DNA from: CAXXOK01 sp963666755
GTDB lineage: Bacteria > Bacillota > Clostridia > Christensenellales > Aristaeellaceae
Assembly (NCBI GenBank): GCA_963666755.2
Contig: CAXXGW010000009.1
Span: 248,001-312,000 of the forward strand
Direction of reading: 5' to 3'
Length of the DNA stretch: 64,000 nt
Part shown: piece after piece, positions 39,954 through 48,078 of the stretch
How positions within the stretch are numbered: position 1 is the stretch's first letter
Layout: the number at the start of each line of letters is the position of its first letter
Translations under genes and position numbers: made by a program
The notes under the pieces: model-generated
Told to the model about the DNA's origin: nothing
The model's input: only the letters and a program-made list of their open reading frames with translations
The model's database searches: none

Positions 39954-42758
39954 TTATTTCGCGTCATACCAGCTGTGCCCGCTGCTGACCTCGGCCACCA
40001 GCGGCACCGCAAGGGTCACGATGCGCTCCATGGCCTCCTGCAGCAAAGTGCTTACCGCCTCGGTTTCGGCGGTGGGGCATTCGACTACCAGCTCGTCGTG
40101 CACCTGCAGGATCAGCCTTGCCCCATAGCCGCCCTGGGTCAGGTTCTGCTCGACCCGCACCATAGCCAGCTTGATAATATCCGCCGCTGTGCCCTGTACG
40201 GGGGTGTTCATCGCGGCGCGTTCGCCAAAGTTGCGGGTGTTGCGGTTGGCACTGCGCAGTTCCGGCAGGTCGCGGCGGCGGTGGAAGAGCGTTTCGGCAT
40301 AGCCCAGCTCATACCCCCGGCGCACGGACGCGTCCATGAATGCCTTGACCCCCGGATAGCGCTCAAAGTAGCGGGCGATAAAGGTTTCGGCATCTTTGCG
40401 GGTTACGCCGATGTTGCGCGCCAGCCCAAACCCGCTGATGCCGTACACAATGCCAAAGTTGACGGCCTTAGCGCTGCGGCGCATGGCGGGGGTGACGCTT
40501 TCAAACGGCACGCCGTTGACCTCGGCGGCGGTGCGGGTGTGGATATCCTGCCCGCGCAGGAACGCGTCCTGCATGGCGGGGTCGCCGCTCAGGTGCGCCA
40601 GCACCCGCAGCTCGATCTGGCTATAGTCGGCATCCAGCAGCACGCAGCCTTCGCGGGCGACAAACGCGCGGCGGATTTCGCGCCCCTCCTCGCTGCGCAC
40701 GGGGATGTTCTGCAAATTGGGCTCGATGCTGGAAATGCGCCCCGTGACGGTGGAAGTTTGCTCAAATGTGGTGTGGATGCGGCCGGTGGCGTCCACCAGC
40801 CTGGTCAGGCCCTCGATGTAGGTGCCCGTCAGCTTGCTGAGCTTGCGGAAATGCAAAAGCGGCTCGATGGCCGGATGATCCAGCGCCTCCAGCACATCCG
40901 CCGAGGTGCTCCACGCGCCCGCCTTGCTTTTTTTCACCGGGCTGGGCAGATGCAGGCGGTCGAACAGGACCTCGCCCAGCTGTTTGGGGCTGTTGACATT
41001 GAAGGGCTGGCCGCCGGTCAGGGCAATCACCTGCGCGCGATCCTGCTCGATCTGCCCGGCAAACAGCGCGCCCAGCTCCTGCAGCGCGGCGCGATCCACG
41101 CTGAAGCCGACCTGCTCCATGTGCAAAAGCACACGGGAGAGGGGTTGTTCCATATCGGTGAGCAGCGCCAGCATCCCCTGCTGCGCCAGTTTTGCACGCT
41201 GCCGATCTGCCAGCAGGTAAAGTGCGGCCGCGTCCAGCGCAGCCTGTTCGGGCGGCTCGGGCGGGGGAACGGGCTTGCGCCCGCGCGCCGGGGTTTCTGT
41301 GCTGTCAGGCTCGGGGGTCTCCGCTTCGGCAGGGGGTTGCGCGGCCGCCAGTACATCGCGCAGGGTAAAGCTCTTGCGCGTCGGCTCCAGCAGATAGGCG
41401 GCCAGCTGCGTATCGGTGCGCACGGCAGCCTGCGGCAGGTGCAGCGCGTCCAGCTGCCGCCAGAGGGCTTTGGCGCCGTGCACAAGCAGCGGCGCTTCGG
41501 CCAGAAGCGGTGTAAGTGCGGTCAAAATCTGATCGTCGGCCAGCCCGGGGCGCGTCATGCCGTAGGCGATGGGCGCGTACCAGCAGCGGCCGTCCGGCGC
41601 GCACAGGCCCACGGCGCTTTCACTCTGGCACAGCGCCACAGGCAAATGCAATGCACAGAGCGCACGGGCCAGCGCCGCCACATCGGCTTCGCTTTCCAGC
41701 GCAATGGGCGGTTGCGGCTCCCGGAAGGCAGCCTCGGCTTGCGGCACATCAGCCTTGGCGGGCTGCGGGGCGATCGGCTGGGCGGCGGCGACCGGTTCGG
41801 CAGGCGCGGGCGCTTCGCTGGGCGCGGTTTCCGTAGGCTCGGTGGGCGCATCCGCCGCAACCTGCTGCGCCGCCGTGGGCAGGTGCAGGGTTTGCAGCAG
41901 GTTCATCAACTGCTGGGACAGGCGGTGCAGCTGGTACTTGCGCAGCACCGGCAGTGCCTGGATCAGCGTATCCAGCCCGCAGTCGGCAAAATCTACCTTG
42001 AGGGGCGCGGTCACGCGAATGGTGCCCAAATCCTTGCTGAGCAACGCCAGCTCCCGGTTTTCCCGGATGCGTTCGCCCAGCTTGCCGGGAATCTCCTGCC
42101 CATGCTCCAGCACGCCTTCCAGCGTGCCGTACTGCGTTATCAGCTTGAGGGCGGTTTTCTCGCCCACGCCAGGCACGCCGGGAATGTTGTCGCTGGAATC
42201 GCCCATCAGGCCCTTCATATCCGTAACCTGCGCGGGGCCGTACCCGTAGGTTTCGACCACCTTATCCGGGGTGAGCAGGAGGCTGTCGGTAATGCCCTTG
42301 CGGGTCAGGATCACGCGGGTTTCGCCGCCCACCAGCTGGAGGCTGTCGCGGTCGCCCGTCAGGATGTAGGCGCGAATGCCCTGCGCGTTAGCCTGCCGGG
42401 CGGCGGTGCCCAGCAGATCGTCGGCCTCGTAGCCTTCGATGGCGCACTGGGTTACCTGCATGGCTTCCAGAATTTCGCGGATGACCGGCACCTGCGGGCG
42501 CAATTCCTCCGGGGTGGGCTTGCGGCCCGCCTTGTAATCGGCAAACATTGTATGCCGGAAGGTGGGAGCGTGCAGGTCGAACATTACGCACAGCGCCTGC
42601 GGCCTGTACTCGGCCATCGCCTTGAACAGCATCGAAAAAAAGCCCTGCACGGCGTTGGTATACAGGCCGCCCACACTCAGGGGCGGCAGCGCGTGAAAGG
42701 CGCGAAAAATCAGGCTGTGGCCGTCCACCAGCAGTACGGATTCGGGTTGCTTCGGCAT
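39954..42758 (-). CDS. polA: DNA polymerase I
   Basis: The 934-residue repair and Okazaki-fragment polymerase has three regions. The 5'-3' nuclease (about 1-290) keeps its acidic metal ligands (LLVDGHSLIFRAFHA, EGYEADDLLG, GDRDSLQLV, MGDSSDNIPGVPGVG). The middle region (about 340-530) corresponds to the proofreading domain but lacks the DxE motif of active enzymes and is preceded by a Pro/Ala/Glu linker. The polymerase domain (about 560-934) has motifs A (DADYSQIELR), B (RRSAKAVNFGIVYG) and C (VHDELVVE). It should replicate without proofreading. It lies 34 bases after nrdR. Confidence 0.97.
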   Translation of the reverse strand: MPKQPESVLLVDGHSLIFRAFHALPPLSVGGLYTNAVQGFFSMLFKAMAEYRPQALCVMFDLHAPTFRHTMFADYKAGRKPTPEELRPQVPVIREILEAMQVTQCAIEGYEADDLLGTAARQANAQGIRAYILTGDRDSLQLVGGETRVILTRKGITDSLLLTPDKVVETYGYGPAQVTDMKGLMGDSSDNIPGVPGVGEKTALKLITQYGTLEGVLEHGQEIPGKLGERIRENRELALLSKDLGTIRVTAPLKVDFADCGLDTLIQALPVLRKYQLHRLSQQLMNLLQTLHLPTAAQQVAADAPTEPTETAPSEAPAPAEPVAAAQPIAPQPAKADVPQAEAAFREPQPPIALESEADVAALARALCALHLPVALCQSESAVGLCAPDGRCWYAPIAYGMTRPGLADDQILTALTPLLAEAPLLVHGAKALWRQLDALHLPQAAVRTDTQLAAYLLEPTRKSFTLRDVLAAAQPPAEAETPEPDSTETPARGRKPVPPPEPPEQAALDAAALYLLADRQRAKLAQQGMLALLTDMEQPLSRVLLHMEQVGFSVDRAALQELGALFAGQIEQDRAQVIALTGGQPFNVNSPKQLGEVLFDRLHLPSPVKKSKAGAWSTSADVLEALDHPAIEPLLHFRKLSKLTGTYIEGLTRLVDATGRIHTTFEQTSTVTGRISSIEPNLQNIPVRSEEGREIRRAFVAREGCVLLDADYSQIELRVLAHLSGDPAMQDAFLRGQDIHTRTAAEVNGVPFESVTPAMRRSAKAVNFGIVYGISGFGLARNIGVTRKDAETFIARYFERYPGVKAFMDASVRRGYELGYAETLFHRRRDLPELRSANRNTRNFGERAAMNTPVQGTAADIIKLAMVRVEQNLTQGGYGARLILQVHDELVVECPTAETEAVSTLLQEAMERIVTLAVPLVAEVSSGHSWYDAK

Positions 42759-42792
42759 GGGGGCCTCCTTTCCGGAAACGGGCTTGGGAGGG

Positions 42793-43278
42793 TTACGGGG
42801 TTTCCTCCGTCTGTTGGCGCAGTTTGTTTTCCGTGATCAGCTTGTTCAGCTCGTCCATAAAGCTGCTGACGTCGGTAAACTGGCGGTAGACGCTGGCAAA
42901 ACGCACATAGGCGACTTCGTCGATCTTTTTAAGCTCCTCCATGACCAGCTCGCCGATGCGGCGGCTGGAAAACTCATCCTCCCCGCTGCTGTAGACGGCT
43001 TTCTCCACCTTTTCCACAATGCCGTCGATGTCCTTCATGCTCACGGGGCGCTTCTGGCAGGCGTGCAGTAGGCCGCTCTTGATCTTCTCCGGAGCAAACA
43101 CCTCGCGGCGCATGTCCTTCTTCACGACCATGACGATGGAGGTTTCGATTTTTTCATAGGTGGTGAAGCGGCGGCCGCAGCGCATACACTCCCGTCGCCT
43201 GCGGATGCTGTTGCCTTCTTCGGTGGGCCGACTGTCGATCACGCGGGAATCCAGGTAACCGCAAAACGGACATCTCAT
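42793..43278 (-). CDS. nrdR: Transcriptional repressor NrdR
   Basis: The 161-residue repressor of ribonucleotide reductase genes has the N-terminal zinc ribbon (MRCPFCGYLDSRVIDSRPTE and CMRCGRRFTTYE) and an ATP-cone (about 48-138, VVKKDMRREVFAPEKIKSGL). It senses dATP/ATP and binds tandem NrdR boxes before nrd operons; none was recognised here. The start at 43278 opens directly on the zinc ribbon. A clear promoter precedes it, and it heads the long minus-strand gene run. Confidence 0.97.
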   Translation of the reverse strand: MRCPFCGYLDSRVIDSRPTEEGNSIRRRRECMRCGRRFTTYEKIETSIVMVVKKDMRREVFAPEKIKSGLLHACQKRPVSMKDIDGIVEKVEKAVYSSGEDEFSSRRIGELVMEELKKIDEVAYVRFASVYRQFTDVSSFMDELNKLITENKLRQQTEETP

Positions 43279-43322
43279 GGCGGGCCGCCTTTCTGTACGG
43301 TACAGGTTACACAACTGTTACG

Positions 43323-43351
43323 ATTATAGATCATTTTCTTAAAACTGGCAA
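43323..43351 (-). promoter_or_regulatory. Promoter of nrdR and downstream genes
   Basis: On the minus strand, TTGCCA (43346-43351) and a perfect TATAAT (43323-43328) are 17 bases apart. All following minus-strand genes to 32.06 kb have gaps under 140 bases. Confidence 0.75.
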
Positions 43352-43365
43352 TAGCGCCGGGGTGC

Positions 43366-44637
43366 TCAGCCGGCGGCGGCGGAGCGCCGCAAAAGCAGCG
43401 TTGCGCCCATGCACAGGGCCAGCGGAATCTCGCGGGAGTAGAACACCGTGCCCAGCGCCATCAGCCCCAGAAAGGCAAGCCCCTGCAGCGCAAGCTGCGC
43501 GCGTGCCGGGCAGGCGTGTACCCCGCGCAGCGCGCCGCGCCCCACGGCCCACGCGCCCAGCGCGAACAGCGCCGTGCCTAAAAGCCCGAGGCCCGACAGC
43601 AGGTCGAACAGATCGCTGTGCATCCCCAGCGACTTGGCGCTGCCCGGCAGCGACCCCACCAGCGGGGAGGCGGCGAACCCCTGCAACGCCACGGCGTAGG
43701 CATCCAGCCGGGAGCCGGAATCCACCGTGCCGCCGGCAAGCATTTGTAAAAGTTGGTGCAGGCTGTAGGAGGCGTTTACAAAACCCAGCTGATCGGTCAG
43801 CCCCGCGGCCCAGCCGAGCAGCGGCATGCGCGCGAGCCATAGCCCCGCCAGCAGCGCGCCCGCCACCGCGAGCGAAGGGCCTGTGCCGAGCCGCTTGAAC
43901 AGCAGCCTCAGCAACAGCGCCAGCAGTTCCAGCGCCGTGAGCCCCGCCGCGAACAGCAGCGCGTAGGTGTACTGGGAGAGGCCGATCATCGCCAGCTGCA
44001 ACACATACGCCAGAATCCAACCGAAGCGTTTCCACCCGTGCGCCTGCGTAGCGGCGTAGAACGTGAGCGGCAGGCACAGCACACTTGCGTAGATGAAATC
44101 ATAACCGCCGATGTTGCGGCCCATCAGTTCCTTTAAATAGGCGGCACGCCCCGGCTCGCCGGAGCCCAGCGAACGGGCGTAGGCGTACACATGGTCGCCG
44201 CGGGTCAGGCCCTGAATCAGCCAGCCGGTGGTGGTGAGCGTGGTTACGGCCAGCAGCGCGATCCACAGCGGCCCCACGGCGCGGTACAGCCGCGCATCGT
44301 CCCGCTGGCGCGCATAGGCGCACCACAGCGGCGGGAACCAGAACATCCCCTGCTGCACAAAATAGCCCCACAGGTTGCCGCCGCCCCGCTCCAAAAAGTA
44401 AAACAGCGCCAGCGGCAGCGTCGCAGCACACAGCACCCGCAGCAGGAACGCCCATGGGCGGCGTTGGAACGTCTGCCCGTCCAGCAAGACGCCCAGCCCA
44501 AACAGGCCGACCGCGGCCACCCCGGTTACGGCATGCAGCGCGTTCTGCACCGCGGGCAGTAGAAGCCAACTCATATACAGGAGCAGCGATGCGTTGCACA
44601 GCTGCGCGGACACCCCGCTCCGTTTGGTTTGCGGCAT
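43366..44637 (-). CDS. Polytopic membrane protein, O-antigen-ligase-like
   Basis: The 423-residue protein has about eleven hydrophobic helices. A large loop near residue 290-350 is followed by SLGMHSDLFDLLSGLGLLGT, similar to the His motif in the last third of O-antigen ligases and polymerases (WaaL/Wzy). Such proteins transfer or polymerise lipid-linked sugars; Gram-positive versions can act on teichoic acids or exopolysaccharides. The GT2 gene lies 11 kb away and no polysaccharide cluster is adjacent. Confidence 0.7.
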   Translation of the reverse strand: MPQTKRSGVSAQLCNASLLLYMSWLLLPAVQNALHAVTGVAAVGLFGLGVLLDGQTFQRRPWAFLLRVLCAATLPLALFYFLERGGGNLWGYFVQQGMFWFPPLWCAYARQRDDARLYRAVGPLWIALLAVTTLTTTGWLIQGLTRGDHVYAYARSLGSGEPGRAAYLKELMGRNIGGYDFIYASVLCLPLTFYAATQAHGWKRFGWILAYVLQLAMIGLSQYTYALLFAAGLTALELLALLLRLLFKRLGTGPSLAVAGALLAGLWLARMPLLGWAAGLTDQLGFVNASYSLHQLLQMLAGGTVDSGSRLDAYAVALQGFAASPLVGSLPGSAKSLGMHSDLFDLLSGLGLLGTALFALGAWAVGRGALRGVHACPARAQLALQGLAFLGLMALGTVFYSREIPLALCMGATLLLRRSAAAG

Positions 44638-44675
44638 GGCGGATCCCCCCTTGATTCAACGGTTTTCGCGCATTC

Positions 44676-44704
44676 ATTATACATGCGCGGCCGGGTGGGC
44701 GCAA
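44676..44704 (-). promoter_or_regulatory. Promoter of the O-antigen-ligase-like gene
   Basis: On the minus strand, TTGCGC (44699-44704) and TATAAT (44676-44681) are 17 bases apart. Confidence 0.65.
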
Positions 44705-44778
44705 GTTGCGCCCACCGCAGCCCGCAAACCCGTTTGGCTGCGGTGCTGAAGGGGTATAATCAGATGGGGGAAACCGCA

Positions 44779-44807
44779 TTGACAACCCCTGAACCGGATG
44801 TTAAGAT
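44779..44807 (+). promoter_or_regulatory. Promoter of the DUF1858 gene
   Basis: TTGACA (44779-44784) and TAAGAT (44802-44807) are 17 bases apart. A second TATAAT at 44755-44760 may form a tandem promoter. Confidence 0.7.
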
Positions 44808-44854
44808 AGGGGCGGAGCCAAGCTCCGCGAACCAATGAAAGCGAGGAACAATCC

Positions 44855-45061
44855 ATGGATACCGTAAACAAGGATATGTCGATCGGCGAAGTGCTCAGCA
44901 AGGATCGCAGCACCGCCAGCATTTTTATCAGCCACGGCATGCACTGCCTGGGCTGCCCGCACGCGACCGCCGAATCGCTGGAGATGGCCTGTGCCGCTCA
45001 CGGTGCGGATGTGGATGCGCTTGTGGAAAAACTGAACACGCACCTGGCCCAGAAGGGCTGA
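44855..45061 (+). CDS. DUF1858 domain protein
   Basis: The 68-residue protein is a single DUF1858 domain with the typical HGMHCLGCPHATAESLEMAC core and DVDALVEKLN tail. The CxxC pair suggests redox activity or metal binding; in other anaerobes the domain accompanies hybrid-cluster or Fe-S proteins. Its function is unproven. A ferritin-like gene follows after 113 bases, separated by a long hairpin. Confidence 0.85.
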   Translation: MDTVNKDMSIGEVLSKDRSTASIFISHGMHCLGCPHATAESLEMACAAHGADVDALVEKLNTHLAQKG

Positions 45062-45102
45062 GCGCATTTCAGGGAACCCTTATAGCACAACAAATGCAAG
45101 GC

Positions 45103-45150
45103 CCCACAGGTTTTCCATAAACGGTTCGCCGTTCGTGGAAAACCTGTGGG
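45103..45150 (+). promoter_or_regulatory. Long perfect hairpin upstream of the ferritin-like gene
   Basis: A 15-bp perfect stem (45103-45117 with 45136-45150) encloses an AACG/CGTT mini-stem. No T-run follows in either direction. It lies between the DUF1858 and ferritin-like genes and could be a weak terminator, an RNA-processing site or an operator. The related word TTGTGGAAA recurs just downstream. Confidence 0.45.
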
Positions 45151-45174
45151 AAACTTGTGGAAAGGGTGCGTGGC

Positions 45175-45651
45175 ATGCAAGTCAAATCGACGCAGGAGGC
45201 GCTTTTCATCGCCTGTGAAATGGAGCGCGGCGCGGTGCAGCTTTACGAGCGCGCGCTGATGCTGCTGGGCGAGCAGAAGCGTGAAGGGGAGCCGCTGCGC
45301 GCGCAGCTGGCCTATATGCTGGGGGATGAAAAGCAGCATCTGGCCCAGTTCCGGGAACTGTACACCGGGCTGGACGCGGAGATGGAGCGCACGCTCACGC
45401 TGGCGGCCATCGCCTCGGAGGTGCTGTTTCCGGGCGGGCTGATGGGGGCGGTGCGCGCGGGGCTGCTCAAGGACGAGCGCTCAATGCTCGCATTCGCCGC
45501 CGATGCCGAGCAAAAAGCTGCCGCCACCTACCGCGCGTTTGCCGCACAGAGCGAAGACCCGCGCGCCGCTGAAATGCTCAACGGCATTGCGCTGGAAGAG
45601 GATAAGCACCTTCGCACCCTGCAGGAGCATCAGGCAGCGCTGGAAGCCTGA
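45175..45651 (+). CDS. Ferritin-like/rubrerythrin-type diiron protein
   Basis: The 158-residue four-helix protein has ligand motifs at the right spacing for a ferritin-like diiron site: CEMERGAVQLYERAL, LGDEKQHLAQFRELY, ADAEQKAAATYRAF and LEEDKHLRTLQEH. There is no rubredoxin tail, so it is a stand-alone domain. A role in peroxide or iron handling fits an anaerobe. The ATG at 45175 is favoured, with a GTG at 45157 as an alternative; the ribosome site is weak. Confidence 0.82.
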   Translation: MQVKSTQEALFIACEMERGAVQLYERALMLLGEQKREGEPLRAQLAYMLGDEKQHLAQFRELYTGLDAEMERTLTLAAIASEVLFPGGLMGAVRAGLLKDERSMLAFAADAEQKAAATYRAFAAQSEDPRAAEMLNGIALEEDKHLRTLQEHQAALEA

Positions 45652-45673
45652 ACAGGCCATTAGGCAGCGAGTT

Positions 45674-45697
45674 CCGCCCGTCCGACCGGACGGGCGG
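45674..45697 (+). terminator. Hairpin after the ferritin-like gene
   Basis: A 10-bp perfect stem (45674-45683 with 45688-45697) with a GACC loop and no T-run. Confidence 0.5.
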
Positions 45698-45744
45698 CCG
45701 CCATATCACCCCGCTGTGCGAAGGCGGGCAAAGGGGGTTTACCG

Positions 45745-46257
45745 ATGCCGGATCATCACAACGAAACACAGGTGCGTAACCAAACCGCGAGGCTGGCCCT
45801 TTGCGGCATGATGGCCGCACTGATTTTTGTGGCCACCTATTTTGTCAAGCTCCCGATGGCGATGACCAACGGCTATGTGCACCTGGGGGACGGCTTTATC
45901 CTGCTGGCGGCGTCGATGCTGGGCTGGGCTGCGGTGCCCGCTGCGGCCGTCGGCAGCATGCTGGCCGATCTGCTGGGCGGCTATGCGGTCTACCTGCTGC
46001 CTACGCTGGTGATAAAAGGGCTGGTGGCGGCTATTGCGGTGCTGGCGCTGCGCGCGCGGCACGAATGGCTGCGTGTGCTCGGGCTGATCCTTGCGGAAGC
46101 CGCGATGGTCGCAGGGTATTTTGTGGTGGAGTGGCTGCTGTTGGGCTACGGCTTTGCGGCTGCGAGCGCCAGCGTGCTGGGCAATGCCATGCAAGGCTTA
46201 AGCGGCGTGGTGGTTGGCCTGCTGCTGATTCCGCTGCTCAAGCGCGTCAAACTGTAA
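45745..46257 (+). CDS. ECF transporter S component
   Basis: The 170-residue membrane protein has about five or six helices and the ECF-S signature region (LALCGMMAALIFVATYFVKLP, then YVHLGDGFILLAASMLG). It resembles the riboflavin-type S-component family PF07155, which binds vitamins and pairs with a shared EcfAA'T energising module. That module is not in the window, and no vitamin riboswitch precedes the gene, so the ligand is unassigned. AAAGGGGG precedes the ATG. Confidence 0.85.
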   Translation: MPDHHNETQVRNQTARLALCGMMAALIFVATYFVKLPMAMTNGYVHLGDGFILLAASMLGWAAVPAAAVGSMLADLLGGYAVYLLPTLVIKGLVAAIAVLALRARHEWLRVLGLILAEAAMVAGYFVVEWLLLGYGFAAASASVLGNAMQGLSGVVVGLLLIPLLKRVKL

Positions 46258-46293
46258 GCCTATGCCGGTACACAGCGAAATTTATGCCGGGCC

Positions 46294-46322
46294 TTGCTTT
46301 TTCAGGGCGTAAATGGTAAGAT
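46294..46322 (+). promoter_or_regulatory. Promoter of secG
   Basis: TTGCTT (46294-46299) and TAAGAT (46317-46322) are 17 bases apart. Confidence 0.6.
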
Positions 46323-46354
46323 AAGCTGAAAAATATCCCCGAGGAGGTACACGC

Positions 46355-46591
46355 ATGTCCGTCGCGCAATGGATTATCGGCATCCTGCTGATGCTTTCGG
46401 CTCTGGTGATGATCGTGAGCGTATTGATGCAAAGCAGCGAGCGTACCGGCATCGGCGCCGTCAGCGGCGCGGCCGAGACGTTCTTTGGCAAAAACAAGGC
46501 GCGTGGTATGGACGCGAAGCTGGCGCGGATTACCAAATTCTGCACCGGTTTGTTCGTCATCCTGAGCATTGTAATGATGCTGCTGAAGTAA
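46355..46591 (+). CDS. secG: Preprotein translocase subunit SecG
   Basis: The 78-residue protein has two membrane helices joined by the conserved loop (VLMQSSERTGIGAVSGAAETFFGKNKARGMD), quoted here only in part: LMQSSE, GIGAVSGAAETFFG. This is the SecG component of the SecYEG channel that aids export. GAGGAGG precedes the ATG. In many Firmicutes secG precedes rnr and smpB; here it is followed by a terminator and a hydrolase gene. Confidence 0.95.
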   Translation: MSVAQWIIGILLMLSALVMIVSVLMQSSERTGIGAVSGAAETFFGKNKARGMDAKLARITKFCTGLFVILSIVMMLLK

Positions 46592-46613
46592 CGCACCCAC
46601 CGCATCCTATCGG

Positions 46614-46643
46614 CGGCCTCCCGGAAACGGGGGGCCGTTTTTT
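46614..46643 (+). terminator. Terminator of secG
   Basis: A 9-bp stem (46614-46622 with 46629-46637) with a GGAAAC loop, then T6. Confidence 0.9.
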
Positions 46644-46808
46644 GTTGCCCCGGGCTTTGCCGCAGCTCCGGGGGCAAGGGCCAGACGGCAGCCCGGCGCG
46701 AGCGGTTGCCCGGGGTCGGCAAGGCAAGCCGTCTCTCCCAAAGGATGTTGCTCCTTCAGGATTCCGCACCCGCGATGCTATAACCGGGAACCCTGCGGAT
46801 CCACACCT

Positions 46809-46836
46809 TTGCGTAGGGCGCAAACTGTGCTATAAT
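46809..46836 (+). promoter_or_regulatory. Promoter of the lipase-like gene
   Basis: TTGCGT (46809-46814) and a perfect TATAAT (46831-46836) are 16 bases apart. Confidence 0.65.
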
Positions 46837-46869
46837 GGAAAAAATGGACAATTCAAGAGGAGGGGTACC

Positions 46870-47790
46870 ATGGGCGAAGCCATTCTGGGTACGTTCATTT
46901 CCACAGCAGGATGCGCGCTGGATACGCGCATGTGGAAACCGGAGGGCGAACCCCGCGGGATCGTGCAGCTTGTGCACGGCATGGCGGAGCATATCGACCG
47001 TTACGATGCCACCGCCAAACGGCTGAACGAGGCTGGCTTCCTGGTGGTAGGCCACAACCAGCTGGGGCACGGCGCGCAAGCGGAGCTGCCGGGATATTTT
47101 GCCGAGGAAAACGGCTGGAACGCGCTGGTGGACGATGTGCACGCCCTGCGCCTGCAAACGCAGAAAACCCTGCCGGATACGCCGTATTTCCTGCTGGGGC
47201 ATAGCATGGGTAGCTTCATTGTGCGTACCTATTGTCTGCGCTACGAGGCCGGGCTGCAGGGCGTGATCCTGTCCGGCACGGGGCACTTCGACCCGCCGCT
47301 GGTATCGGTCGGGCTTTGGATTGCCAACCTGCAATGCGCGCTGGGCATGCGCAAAAAACCCAGCAAGCTGCTGGAGGGCATCAGCTTTGCCGGGTATAAC
47401 CGGGATTGGTCGCCTGTGCGCACCGCGTTTGACTGGCTCAGCAAAGATACCGCCGTGGTGGATCGGTATGTGGCCGACCCGCTGTGCGGCTTCCCGTTTA
47501 CGGCCAGCGGTTACCGCGACCTGTTTACGGGGCTTAAAAACCTGTACCCCCAAAACCTGGGCACCATGGACCGGGATGTACCGATCCGGCTGTTCTCGGG
47601 GGCAAGCGATCCCGTCGGCGGGCGCGGCACGGGGCCGAAAACCACCATGCGCGAGCTGCTGGACGCGGGCGTGCGCGATGTAAGTCTGAAGCTTTACGAG
47701 GGCGGCCGCCATGAAATGCTCAACGAAGTGGAGCATGAAGTGGTCTGGAACGATCTGGTAGCCTGGCTGGAAGAACAACTGCCCGCGTAA
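46870..47790 (+). CDS. Alpha/beta hydrolase, monoacylglycerol-lipase-like
   Basis: The 306-residue serine hydrolase matches the Hydrolase_4 (lysophospholipase/monoacylglycerol lipase) group. It has the oxyanion motif VQLVHGMAEHIDRY, the GHNQLGHG segment, the nucleophile elbow LLGHSMGS, an Asp in FSGASDPVGGRG and the late His in EGGRHEMLNE. No signal peptide is present, so it is cytoplasmic. Its substrate is unproven. AGAGGAGGGG precedes the ATG at 46870. Confidence 0.9.
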   Translation: MGEAILGTFISTAGCALDTRMWKPEGEPRGIVQLVHGMAEHIDRYDATAKRLNEAGFLVVGHNQLGHGAQAELPGYFAEENGWNALVDDVHALRLQTQKTLPDTPYFLLGHSMGSFIVRTYCLRYEAGLQGVILSGTGHFDPPLVSVGLWIANLQCALGMRKKPSKLLEGISFAGYNRDWSPVRTAFDWLSKDTAVVDRYVADPLCGFPFTASGYRDLFTGLKNLYPQNLGTMDRDVPIRLFSGASDPVGGRGTGPKTTMRELLDAGVRDVSLKLYEGGRHEMLNEVEHEVVWNDLVAWLEEQLPA

Positions 47791-47953
47791 ACCGGTCAGA
47801 ATATGCTGCCCGGCGAGGCCACGGGGGAGCCGTCCCGTGTGTCGCGCCGGGCTTGCCTGTTGCCGCAGAAAATCTCCTTCCGGCAACGCCTGTCGGGAAA
47901 CGAAACGACTTCCATCGGCGGGCGAAATCACCCTGATTCCAATCTTCTTTTTG

Positions 47954-47980
47954 TTAGCACTCAAAAGTGATGAGTGCTAA
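47954..47980 (+). promoter_or_regulatory. CIRCE operator (HrcA binding site)
   Basis: TTAGCACTC (47954-47962), a 9-base spacer and GAGTGCTAA (47972-47980) match the CIRCE consensus at every arm position. It lies seven bases upstream of the htpG -35 box. HrcA, not in the window, should repress from here until heat shock. Confidence 0.97.
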
Positions 47981-47987
47981 TTTTCTA

Positions 47988-48016
47988 TTGCAATTCAGGT
48001 TTTGATCTGCTACAAT
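47988..48016 (+). promoter_or_regulatory. Promoter of htpG
   Basis: TTGCAA (47988-47993) and TACAAT (48011-48016) are 17 bases apart, just past the CIRCE element. Confidence 0.85.
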
Positions 48017-48078
48017 ATTCTGGGAATCGGCCCAACAGGGGTCAAAACAGGATCACAGAATCCCAAGGAGGCATTCGG

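Noticed and set aside
39975..42836. Very long plus-strand open frame (953 codons) opposite polA
   Set aside because: It mirrors polA codon for codon, has no ribosome site or family motif, and results from high GC at third positions. Similar shadows opposite GH94, phoA and ktrB were dropped for the same reason.
45103..45175. Cluster of DnaA boxes or replication origin (TGTGGAAAA words)
   Set aside because: No word matches TTATNCACA well, no dnaA/dnaN is nearby, and the words are explained by the hairpin arms.
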